From NCBI GenBank assembly GCA_902786965.1, contig CADAEJ010000004.1, positions 34,387-98,386 on the forward strand: 64,000 nt of DNA, read 5' to 3'. Position numbers and translations under genes: made by a program. The stretch comes from an uncultured Ruminococcus sp. (lineage in GTDB: Bacteria > Bacillota > Clostridia > Oscillospirales > Ruminococcaceae). Below the pieces are notes generated by a model. The model made no database searches. It saw only the letters and a program-made list of their open reading frames with translations, and was not told the DNA's origin. Position 1 is the stretch's first letter, and every line of letters begins with the position of its first letter. Positions 41,048-49,804 of this stretch are shown here, piece by piece.

Positions 41048-41593
41048 ATGTCAAAATTCGTATGTTCGGTATGCGGTTACATCTATGAAGGCGAGCAGCC
41101 GCCCGAGAAATGCCCGCAGTGCGGCGTTCCTGGCTCAAAGTTCAACAAGGTCGAGGAAGAGAAGATAGCCTGGGCTGACGAGCACAAGCTGGGCTCGGCA
41201 CAGGGTCTTGACGAGGAGATCGTTCAGGGACTGCGTGATAACTTCAACGGCGAGTGCAGCGAGGTAGGTATGTATCTTGCTATGGCGAGAGTTGCTTACA
41301 GAGAGGGCTACCCCGAGGTCGGTATGTACTACGAGAAGGCTGCTTTTGAAGAGGCTGAACACGCTGCAAAGTTCGCAGAGCTGCTCGGTGAGGTAGTTAC
41401 ACCGTCTACAAAGAAGAACCTTGAGCTGCGCTATATGGCTGAAAACGGCGCTTGCGAGGGCAAGATGAAGATCGCTAAAAAGGCTAAGGAGCTTGGCTAC
41501 GATGCTATCCACGATACAGTTCACGAGATGGCTAAAGACGAGGCAAGACACGGCTGCGCTTTCAAGGGTCTGCTGGACAGATACTTTAAGTAA
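41048..41593 (+). CDS. Reverse rubrerythrin
   Basis: 181 aa. The rubredoxin domain comes first ([10 protein letters not shown] and CPQCGVPG, four Cys), then the four-helix diiron domain with ExxH-type ligands ([38 protein letters not shown]). Such reverse rubrerythrins reduce hydrogen peroxide and oxygen in strict anaerobes, in the cytosol. The ATG at 41048 follows GGAGG. Strong single promoter and terminator, with no partner gene. Domain order and size fit well. Confidence 0.92.
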   Translation: MSKFVCSVCGYIYEGEQPPEKCPQCGVPGSKFNKVEEEKIAWADEHKLGSAQGLDEEIVQGLRDNFNGECSEVGMYLAMARVAYREGYPEVGMYYEKAAFEEAEHAAKFAELLGEVVTPSTKKNLELRYMAENGACEGKMKIAKKAKELGYDAIHDTVHEMAKDEARHGCAFKGLLDRYFK

Positions 41594-41612
41594 TCAAACC
41601 GATACATGATAA

Positions 41613-41653
41613 AAATACCCAAGAACGATCACTCGCTCTTGGGTATTGTTTTT
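41613..41653 (+). terminator. Terminator after reverse rubrerythrin
   Basis: AATACCCAAGA pairs with TCTTGGGTATT, then GTTTTT. The stem overlaps the 3' end of the small minus-strand ORF at 41629. Confidence 0.85.
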
Positions 41654-41775
41654 ATGTCAGGTCTTTCGGGTAATACCTCTCCCGACTCAAGCTTCTGCTC
41701 AAACCTTTTTATTCTGTCACGGGTATTTGCGATGCATTTGTCGAAATACTGTTCATCTTTTCTTGTATCTCTCAT
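41629..41775 (-). CDS. 48-aa fragment resembling the N-terminus of PoNi/DUF1910 immunity proteins
   Basis: A small ORF with ATG at 41775 after GGGAG. It starts MRDTRKDEQYFDKCIANTRD, resembling the beginning of PoNi-type (DUF1910) immunity proteins, which have an RDxRxxxxYFDxxI start and run to about 230-250 aa. Here it stops after 48 aa. It is therefore probably a truncated relic, though it remains translatable. The stop lies inside the rubrerythrin terminator stem. Confidence 0.5.
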   Translation of the reverse strand: MRDTRKDEQYFDKCIANTRDRIKRFEQKLESGEVLPERPDIKTIPKSE

Positions 41776-41812
41776 TATCTATCGGCTCCCGTCATTACCG
41801 TGCAGGCACGCA

Positions 41813-42793
41813 TCATTTTGAAAGTATCAGAAATGCGGCATAGCAGCCGAGTATCGCAAGTCCGCCGATGCGGTAGAAAAGCTTCAAGCCTGCGTTTTCG
41901 CTGTCCTTTTTGCGCTGCTTGATAATAAGTATCGCGCCCACAGCAGCCGCTACAGCAAGTCCGAAAATGTTAAGATACGAGCTTGACTTGTCGTTTGAGA
42001 TATATACCGAGCCGCCGCGGTAGAGGATATCTGCCACGGAGATGATACAGAAGTTGAACACGCCGCTGCCCATTACGTTGCCCGCGCAGGCATTGAAGTT
42101 GCCCTTTCTGATAAGCGCGATAGACGAGGTAAGCTCGGGCAGCGATGTAGCTACACCGAGGAACAGCGCGCCGCCGACCGTCTTGCCGAGCTTGAACTCT
42201 TCGGAGAGGTGGTCTGCTGCGATGGTGATGAAGATAGATGCTGTTACCAGCAGCACTGCCATTATGACAAATCTGATGATTATCTGCTTGAGCGTGAGGT
42301 CGCTTGTATCCTCGCCCTCGCTCTCGGCGCTGTCACCTGCCATAAACTTGATAGAGCAAGCGTAAAGCACCAGCAGGATTATCGAGTAAACGCTTATGCC
42401 GACTACCGTGTAATCCTTTTTGAACACAACAGGCAGAAGCATTATCGAAAACATTATAAACGTGATGACTGTTGTTTTGAGGTGGCTGCTGCCTATCGTT
42501 GACTTGCAAAGGCTCTTTGCCGCGATAAGCGCCGCACCGCCGAAAATACACATATTGAACAGGTTGCTTCCGAGAATGTTGCCCATTACAAGATCGGGCT
42601 GCTTTACAAAAAGCACCGCCGAGATAGAGGTGAAAAGCTCTGGCAGACTGGTAACTGCGGCAAGGATAACTCCCCCTATGAACGCTCCCGACAGGTCTGT
42701 TTTTTTGTCGATGAGATCAACATAGTTAGCCAGCTTGATCGAGAAAAACACCACGCATACTGCCAGCGCGGCATAAATACCTACCCATATCAT
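41813..42793 (-). CDS. Na+/Ca2+-exchanger-family (CaCA) antiporter
   Basis: 326 aa with about ten helices in two inverted halves. The two alpha-repeat motifs are clear: GGVILAAVTSLPELFTSISA in the first half and GGALFLGVATSLPELTSSIA in the second, each followed by a G-N-x-x-G-S-x-x-F-N motif (GNILGSNLFN, GNVMGSGVFN). It resembles bacterial YrbG-type calcium/proton or sodium/calcium antiporters. An acidic cytosolic loop (SAESEGED) separates the halves. Own promoter (42866-42838). Confidence 0.9.
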   Translation of the reverse strand: MIWVGIYAALAVCVVFFSIKLANYVDLIDKKTDLSGAFIGGVILAAVTSLPELFTSISAVLFVKQPDLVMGNILGSNLFNMCIFGGAALIAAKSLCKSTIGSSHLKTTVITFIMFSIMLLPVVFKKDYTVVGISVYSIILLVLYACSIKFMAGDSAESEGEDTSDLTLKQIIIRFVIMAVLLVTASIFITIAADHLSEEFKLGKTVGGALFLGVATSLPELTSSIALIRKGNFNACAGNVMGSGVFNFCIISVADILYRGGSVYISNDKSSSYLNIFGLAVAAAVGAILIIKQRKKDSENAGLKLFYRIGGLAILGCYAAFLILSK

Positions 42794-42837
42794 AATCGTT
42801 TTACTGTCCTTTCTTGCGCAAATCTGCGAACACTACT

Positions 42838-42866
42838 ATTATATCCCCACAGACCACAAAAGTCAA
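42838..42866 (-). promoter_or_regulatory. Promoter of the CaCA antiporter gene
   Basis: Minus strand TTGACT (42866-42861), 17-bp spacer, TATAAT (42843-42838). Confidence 0.85.
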
Positions 42867-42867
42867 T

Positions 42868-42901
42868 AGAAAAAAGCACACCGAGTAACTTTCGGTGTGC
42901 A
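42868..42901 (-). terminator. Terminator of the gene at 42922
   Basis: GCACACCGA pairs with TCGGTGTGC, followed on the minus strand by TTTTTT. Confidence 0.88.
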
Positions 42902-42921
42902 GAGATGATCAAAGCGTTATT

Positions 42922-43584
42922 TTACCAGCCGCTTTTTGACTGATTGTATTTATCGTTGTATTTTGGTCGCTTTTCTTCCCATTCCTTCAACGCTGTGTTT
43001 GCATCCACCATATAGTTTCTTATCTCCCAGTCCTCATAGTTTTTTGTTTCGTCCAACCCGTACTCCGCCAGCCTCTTGGTGTCCCAGTCATTGACATATT
43101 CAATTATCTTTACTGCTTCGTCGTGATATTTCTGACTGTACAAAAGCAAGTGCAGATATGAATTAAAGCTTCCCTTATCGGACAGAACATTTTCTTTTAC
43201 TATCTCTGCGACCTCGGGCTTATCGTCAATGCTTTCACTGGTCAGCTCCTCAAAGCCGTCGCCGTCATCAAAAATGACAAAACCGATAACATCGTAGACC
43301 GTCAGGTCGTCGGTGTGCGCCAAGCCCACGAAGCTGTCCTCATAGATGCCAAGCTCGACCCAGATGTGCATATCTGAATTTGTTGAATAAAGGTCGCTCT
43401 CCACCTCGCTGAAGGTATAGCCTCTCCTCACCTTGAACTTGTCACCGTACTCGGTCTTTATCGTTTCGTTGTCATCACTCATCGACCATAGAAACAGCAG
43501 GTGAATAAATATGTAAAACGCAAACGGCAGCAGGATAACACACAAGCATAAAATTATTATCGTCTTTTTTGTTTTTGCACTCAT
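42922..43584 (-). CDS. Membrane-anchored protein of unknown function
   Basis: 220 aa: basic N-terminus, one helix (residues 7-33, IIILCLCVILLPFAFYIF), then an acidic extracytoplasmic domain of mixed structure with WVELGIYEDSFVGLAH and many Asp/Glu, ending in a Trp-rich charged tail. The start at 43584 follows a G-rich site. A much longer open frame upstream (to 43800) crosses the previous gene's terminator and is not used. No family recognised. Confidence 0.6.
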   Translation of the reverse strand: MSAKTKKTIIILCLCVILLPFAFYIFIHLLFLWSMSDDNETIKTEYGDKFKVRRGYTFSEVESDLYSTNSDMHIWVELGIYEDSFVGLAHTDDLTVYDVIGFVIFDDGDGFEELTSESIDDKPEVAEIVKENVLSDKGSFNSYLHLLLYSQKYHDEAVKIIEYVNDWDTKRLAEYGLDETKNYEDWEIRNYMVDANTALKEWEEKRPKYNDKYNQSKSGW

Positions 43585-43717
43585 TGTCCCCGTCCCCTTT
43601 CTTGCAGGGCGTTTTGCCCTTTGATATATAAACGATCCGCAGAAGCAAAATTGTGCATTATCAGATGAAATTTGTAGGCTTGCACAAATATCTCTGCCAT
43701 AATATGTATCAAACTCA

Positions 43718-43755
43718 CAAAAAGACCGAGAGCAAATCAACAATGCCCTCGGTCT
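43718..43755 (-). terminator. Terminator of the GGDEF gene
   Basis: AGACCGAG pairs with CTCGGTCT across a loop, then TTTTT on the minus strand. Confidence 0.8.
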
Positions 43756-43759
43756 GCGA

Positions 43760-46027
43760 TTATCCGTTAAGCAGCTTTTTTCTTTCGCGCTTTTGCACAT
43801 ACAGAAGATAGTCTGCTTTGTCGATGATCTCTGAAATATTCTTGTACTCGTTCGCCTTACACTCGAAGATACCCATTGAGAAGGCTATCTTATACGGTCT
43901 TTTGAGCCTTTCGTTGAGCTGGTCGAGCACCTCGTTGCACTTGTTGCGGACGTACTCGCTCATATTGTCAAATATCGAAGGCATCATCGCAACGAACTCG
44001 TCGCCGCCGACACGCCCGACGATACCGATATCGGCGATAACCTCGCGCAGACAGTCAGCGACTGCCTTTATCGCTATATCGCCCTCGGAGTGACCGAAGT
44101 TATCGTTTATCATCTTCAGTCCGTCAAGGTCAACGAATACGACTATCAGCTTATCGGTTATCTGCTCAAACTGCTTTTCAGCCTCGTTGTAGAAGCCGCG
44201 CCTGTTGAGCGCACCTGTGAGCTGGTCAAGGCTTGACATATTGTGCAGGGCGATGTTTATCTTATTGAGCTGGATAAGTGTTTCGTTCTGCGTTCTGATA
44301 AGCTCCTGTATCTTTACCGCGGCGCTCAGCTGGTAGGTGAGATATTCAAGATAGCTGAAATGCTTGTAATCTATCTCAAACATCGCAAGTCCATACTGCA
44401 CGTTGGTCGAATACAGCACCGTCATAACGGTAGTCCAGCGCCTGTCCTGCGGCAGATAATGGTGCCTGAAAAGCTGCTGCGGTGTGACAGCGCCTTTCTC
44501 CTTGGGAACGGTGAACACACGCTCGCCCTCGTGGTACGCCTCAAGCGTCCAGCTGATGTCCTTTTTGACATCATCGCGCGAATTGTATATCACGGGCTTT
44601 TCAAGCAGATACAGATAGCTCGTTTTTATATCCAGCAGATGCAGCTGGCGCAGCATCGAGCCGCACGCGCCGTCAATATCCTGCGTTGCGAACATAAGCA
44701 CATCGCGCGTGATGATATTTGAACGGTGACGCAGCTCTGCACTTTCGTTCTCGTCATACAGCCTGCGCAGCTCGGCATTATAGGCTATCGTATGATAAAG
44801 ATGCGTAAACACGGCAATTATCTTATCCGTATGGTGCGGATATTTCTTCATCATCCAGCGCATACCATCCTCGACAATGCCGAGGAACTTGTTCAGGTTA
44901 TAGTCAAAGAAAACACCTTTTCTGCGGAACACCTCGTCTATAAGGTCGATCATCTCGTGCACCTGCGTATCGGTCATATCGGGGTCGCGGAAGATCTCCC
45001 TGCCCTTTTTCAGCAGCATCGTGCAGGCAGCCTTTGCTGCTTCCCACTGCTGCGGTGCAACGAACTCGGTATACGCAAAGGCGAGCAGCTCCTTTGCGCA
45101 CTTTTCAGCCTCAAGCTCGAATATCCAGCTCCTGTCGGGGTACTCTGCCTTTCGGTAGCATGATTCGCGCAGCATGAACATTGTCGGCACGCGCTTATGC
45201 TCGATGAACTTTGTATTTCCGCCAAGGTAATCGACCGCCCTGCTGACTGCCTTATACGCAAGCTGCTCGGCATCAGCCCTTACAGATGCAAGCGGCGGAG
45301 AGAGCCTTTGCGCAATAGGCAGGTCGTCAAAACCGACAACGGCTATCTTATCGCCCACGCTGATACCGTGCTTTTCAAACACCTCGTAGACGGTAGTTGC
45401 GGTAGCATCATTACAGCAGATGATAGCGTCCATATCGGGATTGTCCTCAAGCAGCTTTTCGACCTGAGCGTGACAGAATGAGGACATATCGTTGAAGATG
45501 GTGAGCTTTTCATCATACTCGATGCCGTTTGCCTCAAGCGTCTGCTTATATGCGGCATTTCTCTCGATACAGTCATAGTTGTACGGCTCGCCCTTCATCA
45601 GACCGATGTGTTTTCTGCCCGAATCTATCAGGTACTGCACCGCATCGCTGACACCCGATGCGTTGTCAAACACAAGGCTCTCAAAGCCGTCTACCTGCGC
45701 GGCTATCGACAGCACGGGCGTATCGCCTATGCTCTTGAGAAGCTCGCGCCTGTCAATATCGGTCATCGAATAAACTATCTCGCCTGTTGAGATTATGATA
45801 TAATCAAGCGCGCCCGATGAAACGTACGTCAGCATAGAGTTGAACATATACTCGTACTTTTCATCCGCACTCTCGGGAGCATTCTCTCTGCCTATGTATT
45901 TCATAGGTATTATCGCAAGGTTTACATCAAGGTCGTCCGCCGCAGCCATTGCGCCCCTGGCAATAGTTTTGCTGAACTGGTCGTTCAGGCTTGCGACAAC
46001 AAGTCCGACGTTATATCGCTCACTCAT
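43760..46027 (-). CDS. Diguanylate cyclase with cytosolic LacI-type sugar-sensor domain
   Basis: 755 aa, no signal peptide or membrane helix. Residues 1-290 are a LacI/PurR-type periplasmic-binding-protein fold (NVGLVVASLNDQFSKTIARG, VVGFDDLPIAQRLSPPLASV), but without a DNA-binding HTH. Residues 300-580 are helical. The C-terminal GGDEF domain has LTGALNRRGFY and an intact RVGGDEF (GGDEF at 674-678); no RxxD inhibitory site lies before it. It probably makes c-di-GMP in response to a small ligand. No LacI HTH or EAL partner is nearby. Start after GGAGG. Confidence 0.88.
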   Translation of the reverse strand: MSERYNVGLVVASLNDQFSKTIARGAMAAADDLDVNLAIIPMKYIGRENAPESADEKYEYMFNSMLTYVSSGALDYIIISTGEIVYSMTDIDRRELLKSIGDTPVLSIAAQVDGFESLVFDNASGVSDAVQYLIDSGRKHIGLMKGEPYNYDCIERNAAYKQTLEANGIEYDEKLTIFNDMSSFCHAQVEKLLEDNPDMDAIICCNDATATTVYEVFEKHGISVGDKIAVVGFDDLPIAQRLSPPLASVRADAEQLAYKAVSRAVDYLGGNTKFIEHKRVPTMFMLRESCYRKAEYPDRSWIFELEAEKCAKELLAFAYTEFVAPQQWEAAKAACTMLLKKGREIFRDPDMTDTQVHEMIDLIDEVFRRKGVFFDYNLNKFLGIVEDGMRWMMKKYPHHTDKIIAVFTHLYHTIAYNAELRRLYDENESAELRHRSNIITRDVLMFATQDIDGACGSMLRQLHLLDIKTSYLYLLEKPVIYNSRDDVKKDISWTLEAYHEGERVFTVPKEKGAVTPQQLFRHHYLPQDRRWTTVMTVLYSTNVQYGLAMFEIDYKHFSYLEYLTYQLSAAVKIQELIRTQNETLIQLNKINIALHNMSSLDQLTGALNRRGFYNEAEKQFEQITDKLIVVFVDLDGLKMINDNFGHSEGDIAIKAVADCLREVIADIGIVGRVGGDEFVAMMPSIFDNMSEYVRNKCNEVLDQLNERLKRPYKIAFSMGIFECKANEYKNISEIIDKADYLLYVQKRERKKLLNG

Positions 46028-46109
46028 ACTGCTGCTGTCCTCCGTTCCGAATTTATCTTTTTTTGCAATTCGCTTAATTCACAAATATTCAAACATAGTT
46101 AACAATAAC

Positions 46110-46138
46110 ATTATAGCACGATTTCCCGATGTTTGCAA
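46110..46138 (-). promoter_or_regulatory. Promoter of the GGDEF gene
   Basis: Minus strand TTGCAA (46138-46133), 17-bp spacer, TATAAT (46115-46110). Confidence 0.8.
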
Positions 46139-46274
46139 CTGTTTTTTGTATATTTTTGAAAGCTGCGCGGCTACGCCGAAATCGGTTTGTGCAAGTTGGT
46201 GAAACGCCCGTGCCGGCTATTGTTAAACCTGCATATTTTATTAACACATCAAACGAAACCACAAAATATTGAAC

Positions 46275-46311
46275 ATAAAAAAAGAGCACAAGCGGTATGC
46301 TTATGCTCTGA
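46275..46311 (-). terminator. Terminator of hom
   Basis: AGAGCATAAGC pairs with GCTTGTGCTCT (one G-U), followed by TTTTTTT on the minus strand. Confidence 0.85.
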
Positions 46312-46324
46312 AATAATTCCGAGA

Positions 46325-47566
46325 TCACTGATAGATCCTTATCTTGCTCTTTATCTCGGCGGTCTTTGAGAGTATCTCAAGGTTATTGTCGATATCCGCC
46401 TCTTTCATCGTCGGTGTGATGAATGCTATCTCGTTATCGGGTCTGCCCTTGCGCTCAATGTACATCAGCTTGCCGAACATCTCCGAAAGCGAGCCTTTGA
46501 GTTCCTCTGCATTATCAGCCTGTATCCTCACATATACCGATGTATCAGTCTGCTTGTAGCTGACAACAAAGCTCCTGTCGGCGCTGTCCTCCCAGTTTAT
46601 TGCAAGCACTGTCTGCGGATGCTTGAGGCAGTCGATGATATCGCCCACAACAGCAGATGCGGTAGGCAGCTTGCCTGCGCCCTTGCCGTAGAACATAACA
46701 TTTCCCACGCCGTCGCCGACTACGCTGATAGCATTGTAAACATCATCAACGCTTGCAAGCAGATTGGACTTGGGGACGAACCTCGGGCAGACGATAGCCT
46801 TGAGGTTGCCGTCTGCAAGCTTTTTGACCGAGCCGATAAGCTTTATAACATAGCCTGCATTATCTGCGTACTCAACATCGTCAAGAGTTATTCTTGTGAT
46901 GCCCGAGCAGTGTACCATTTCGGGATAGATATGCCTGCCGTATGCAAGCGAACCGAGTATGCAGATCTTTCTGCAGGCGTCCTCGCCCTCGACATCTGCG
47001 GTCGGGTCAGCCTCGGCATAGCCAAGCTCCTGCGCCATTTTCAGCGCATCGTCAAATGACATCTGATCCTTTATCATCTTGGAGAGGATAAAGTTCGTTG
47101 TGCCGTTGAGGATACCCGATATCTGAAGGATCTCGTTGCCTGCAAGACACTTGTTGATAGGTCTTAAAATAGGGATACCGCCGCCTACGCTCGCCTCGAA
47201 CAGATAGTTGCACTTGTGCTTCTTTGCAAGCGCGATAAGCTCTGCGCCTTTTTCAGCGACCAGCGCCTTGTTGGACGTTACAACGCTCTTGCCCTTCTCC
47301 AGCAGCCTTTTGGTATAGTCGTAAGCAAAGGTCGTTCCGCCGACTACCTCGGCAACGACCGTTACCTCGTCATCGTTGAGTATCGTATCAAAATCCTTTA
47401 TCATGCGGTCTGCAAACGGCGAATCGGGGAAATCTCTCAAATCGAGGATATACTTGATATCACAGTCCTTTCCGACCTTTTTTGAAATGGACTCACGGTT
47501 CTTCATAAACAGCTCGACCGTTCCCGAACCTACCGTACCGTAACCTATTACCGCAACCTTACACAT
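46325..47566 (-). CDS. hom: Homoserine dehydrogenase
   Basis: Reduces aspartate semialdehyde to homoserine for threonine and methionine synthesis. 413 aa: Rossmann start VAVIGYGTVGSGTVELF, VTSNKALVA, the signature ASVGGGIPILRPI and ILNGTTNFIL, catalytic LGYAEADPTADVEGEDACRK, and a C-terminal ACT domain (from about 345) that usually binds threonine for feedback inhibition. It lies 35 bp after the PheB-type ACT protein in one transcript, a common clostridial arrangement. Confidence 0.95.
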   Translation of the reverse strand: MCKVAVIGYGTVGSGTVELFMKNRESISKKVGKDCDIKYILDLRDFPDSPFADRMIKDFDTILNDDEVTVVAEVVGGTTFAYDYTKRLLEKGKSVVTSNKALVAEKGAELIALAKKHKCNYLFEASVGGGIPILRPINKCLAGNEILQISGILNGTTNFILSKMIKDQMSFDDALKMAQELGYAEADPTADVEGEDACRKICILGSLAYGRHIYPEMVHCSGITRITLDDVEYADNAGYVIKLIGSVKKLADGNLKAIVCPRFVPKSNLLASVDDVYNAISVVGDGVGNVMFYGKGAGKLPTASAVVGDIIDCLKHPQTVLAINWEDSADRSFVVSYKQTDTSVYVRIQADNAEELKGSLSEMFGKLMYIERKGRPDNEIAFITPTMKEADIDNNLEILSKTAEIKSKIRIYQ

Positions 47567-47601
47567 AAATTTTACCTTTCCTCTCTGAATAACAATGCTA
47601 T

Positions 47602-48048
47602 TTATTCGCCCGATATGAGCTTTACATCAACTACGCCCGCGACCTTGCCAAGCTCCTGCTTGAGCTCGCTCACAGACACCGAATCCCTGTCAAAGCGCAC
47701 CGACACGGTAACTGTCGCCACCGAATCAACGGGGATATTCTGATTGATCGTCAGGATGTTCGTGCCAAGCTCGTACAGCTTTGCGATTATCGAACTAAGC
47801 ACTCCCTTTTCGTCACGCAGTATAAGATAGACCGACAGGATATTGTTGGTCAGCTGTTCCTCGTAGTTGAATACGCAGTCCTTGTACTTGTAGTACGCAC
47901 TGCGCGATATGCCTACCGCCCTGCACGCCTGCGCTGAGGTCGCCGCCTCGCCGCGTGCCCGCATACCCTTTGCTGTCAGCACCTTCATTATTATCTCGGG
48001 GAGTACCTCCGAGCTTACTATCACCAGCTTGCCTTGCTCACCTGTCAT
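47602..48048 (-). CDS. pheB: ACT-domain protein, PheB/UPF0735 family
   Basis: 148 aa. The N-terminal part has a helix-turn-helix-like segment (TSAQACRAVGISRSAYYKYKD), typical of UPF0735, followed by an ACT domain (ILRDEKGVLSSIIAKLYELG, ILTINQNIP). The family is named PheB in Bacillus, but its role is not settled; amino-acid-sensing regulation is likely. The start at 48048 follows GGAGG. It leads hom from a consensus promoter (TTGACA 48121-48116, 17 bp, TATATT 48098-48093). Confidence 0.88.
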   Translation of the reverse strand: MTGEQGKLVIVSSEVLPEIIMKVLTAKGMRARGEAATSAQACRAVGISRSAYYKYKDCVFNYEEQLTNNILSVYLILRDEKGVLSSIIAKLYELGTNILTINQNIPVDSVATVTVSVRFDRDSVSVSELKQELGKVAGVVDVKLISGE

Positions 48049-48092
48049 ATCAAGTCCACCTCCCACGCACAAGTGTACTCGTGATAAATACG

Positions 48093-48121
48093 AATATATC
48101 ACTTTTGACGCTTTTTGTCAA
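48093..48121 (-). promoter_or_regulatory. pheB-hom promoter
   Basis: Minus strand TTGACA (48121-48116), 17-bp spacer, TATATT (48098-48093). Confidence 0.85.
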
Positions 48122-48317
48122 GCGCGTTGGCCGCCCTGCTCAAGAGAAAAAAAGCGCCCTGCTGTGAAAATTTATGTGTGTTTTGCACATACAGACTACA
48201 TCTTGTGCCAAAATGCAAATCGCACCCCACAAATTGCGGCTTGGAACGCTTTCTGTACAAATCTGAACTTTTAATAATGAATTTGTTACAAAAACGATTT
48301 CGTTAATAATATAATGC

Positions 48318-48346
48318 TTGCTAAAATTATTAAAAAGGTGTAAAAT
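48318..48346 (+). promoter_or_regulatory. V-ATPase operon promoter
   Basis: TTGCTA (48318-48323), 17-bp spacer, TAAAAT (48341-48346), 45 bp before the first gene. The 195 bp upstream of it (48122-48317) hold no gene or hairpin that I can name. Confidence 0.7.
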
Positions 48347-48390
48347 AGGCTTTAGAATTTGGATTTTTCAATTTGAACGGATGTGATCGT

Positions 48391-48702
48391 ATGGACATAA
48401 TCTCAGAGATACTCGAGACCGATAAGCTCGCAGACGAAAAGATCAAAAAAGCGCACGAAAAACAGGCGGCTCTTGAAAAGCAGACCGACGAACAGATCGA
48501 GCGCTTCAGGCTCGATGCACAGGACAAGACAGAGGCTTACCGCAAAAAGACCGAATCGCGTACAAAGTCCGAGGCAGACGGGCAGATAGCAAAGATAACC
48601 AAGGACGAGCAGGAGAAGATCGCTAAGATCGACGAGCTGTACGCTAACAAGCACAAGAAATGGGAAAAGGTCATCTGCGAAAAGGTTCTTTCAGGCGACT
48701 GA
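48391..48702 (+). CDS. ntpF: V-type ATPase subunit G/H (peripheral stalk)
   Basis: 103 aa, nearly all coiled coil, starting MDIISEILETDKLADEKIKKA, with EKQTDEQIERF repeats and many Lys/Glu/Ala heptads. It fits the stalk subunit that pairs with subunit E in bacterial V/A-ATPases and stands first in the operon, as in related clostridia. The ATG at 48391 is preferred to the 48373 one, which lies before any spacing from a ribosome site. The ribosome site is weak. Confidence 0.75.
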   Translation: MDIISEILETDKLADEKIKKAHEKQAALEKQTDEQIERFRLDAQDKTEAYRKKTESRTKSEADGQIAKITKDEQEKIAKIDELYANKHKKWEKVICEKVLSGD

Positions 48703-48747
48703 TCTTCCCGCGATAGTGCGCACAATGTTTACAAGGAGGAACGCTGT

Positions 48748-49779
48748 ATGCTCGACGGACTTGCGTCGAATGCGACTGTAGCGAAGATACGCGCTTTGCA
48801 CGGCAAGATGCTGAAAAAAGAAAACTACCGCGAGATGCTGACAAGGCGAAGCGTTCCCGAGATAGCAGAATATTTAGCGGCGACACCCCGCTACAAGCAG
48901 GCTCTCAAGGACATCGACCCGATGACTGTACACCGCGGATTTATCGAGGAGCTGCTTGAAAAGGACAACTTTGATACCTACATCAGACTTTGCCAGTTTC
49001 AGCAGCTTTACAAGGTGCCTTTCTTTGATTTTCTTATCGAAAAAGCCGAGATAAACTGTATACTTATGCTGATAAACAGCATAAACACGGGTGTTGACCG
49101 TTCATACCTCAACGACCTGCCGGGCTATGTCATCAAGCACACAAAGCTTGATCTGCTGGAATTGAGCAGCGCGGGCGACTTTACACAGCTGATGAAGCTG
49201 CTGCGCGGCACACGCTACCACAAGCCGCTTGTCAGGGTACCGCTTTCAGAGGACGGCAAGGTGGATTACACCGATTGCGAGGTAAGGCTGCGTACACAGT
49301 ATTATGTCAATCTTTTGCAGGAGGCAAAGGACTCGTTCGCAGACAGTCAGCTCGAAGAGGTCACGCGCATGGTAAAGGCGGATATACGCTTTAAAAACCT
49401 TATCAACGCATACCGCATGAAAGCGTTCTACGGCTTTTCAGCCGAGCAGATAAAGAAGCACCAGCTGAAGATCGCAAGCACGGGCAGAAAGCTTGATGAA
49501 TATTATAATCTCGAAACACCCGAGCAGATGCTTGAATGGCTCTCGCGCCACGAGATGCAGTCGGAGATAACAGACGGCGCACAGATAGAGCTGAAAATGC
49601 AAAGGGACAGATTCAAGAAGCTTGAACACAGTATTTACCGTTCGTTCAGCGCACCTGTTGTGCTGTATGCGTTCACAGAGCTGTGCAGCTTTGAAACGTC
49701 CAACATCACGCACATTATCGAGGGCATACGCTACGGCGTTGACCCGTCTTATATAGAAAACAACATTTTGATCTGCTGA
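48748..49779 (+). CDS. ntpC: V-type ATPase subunit C (central rotor cap)
   Basis: 343-aa helical protein that couples the A/B head's central shaft to the membrane ring. The family features are the N-terminal NATVAKIRALHGKML, a SVPEIAEYLAATPRY motif, and a C-terminal half with internal similarity (VVLYAFTELCSFETSNI, IIEGIRYGVDP). AAGGAGG precedes the ATG. Usually C follows E; here it comes second, before I. Confidence 0.9.
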   Translation: MLDGLASNATVAKIRALHGKMLKKENYREMLTRRSVPEIAEYLAATPRYKQALKDIDPMTVHRGFIEELLEKDNFDTYIRLCQFQQLYKVPFFDFLIEKAEINCILMLINSINTGVDRSYLNDLPGYVIKHTKLDLLELSSAGDFTQLMKLLRGTRYHKPLVRVPLSEDGKVDYTDCEVRLRTQYYVNLLQEAKDSFADSQLEEVTRMVKADIRFKNLINAYRMKAFYGFSAEQIKKHQLKIASTGRKLDEYYNLETPEQMLEWLSRHEMQSEITDGAQIELKMQRDRFKKLEHSIYRSFSAPVVLYAFTELCSFETSNITHIIEGIRYGVDPSYIENNILIC

Positions 49780-49804
49780 CGATCAGGAAAGGAGTTATAC
49801 TCAA

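Noticed and set aside
48122..48317. Gene or riboswitch upstream of the V-ATPase promoter
   Set aside because: Only short frames without ribosome sites; nothing recognisable was seen.
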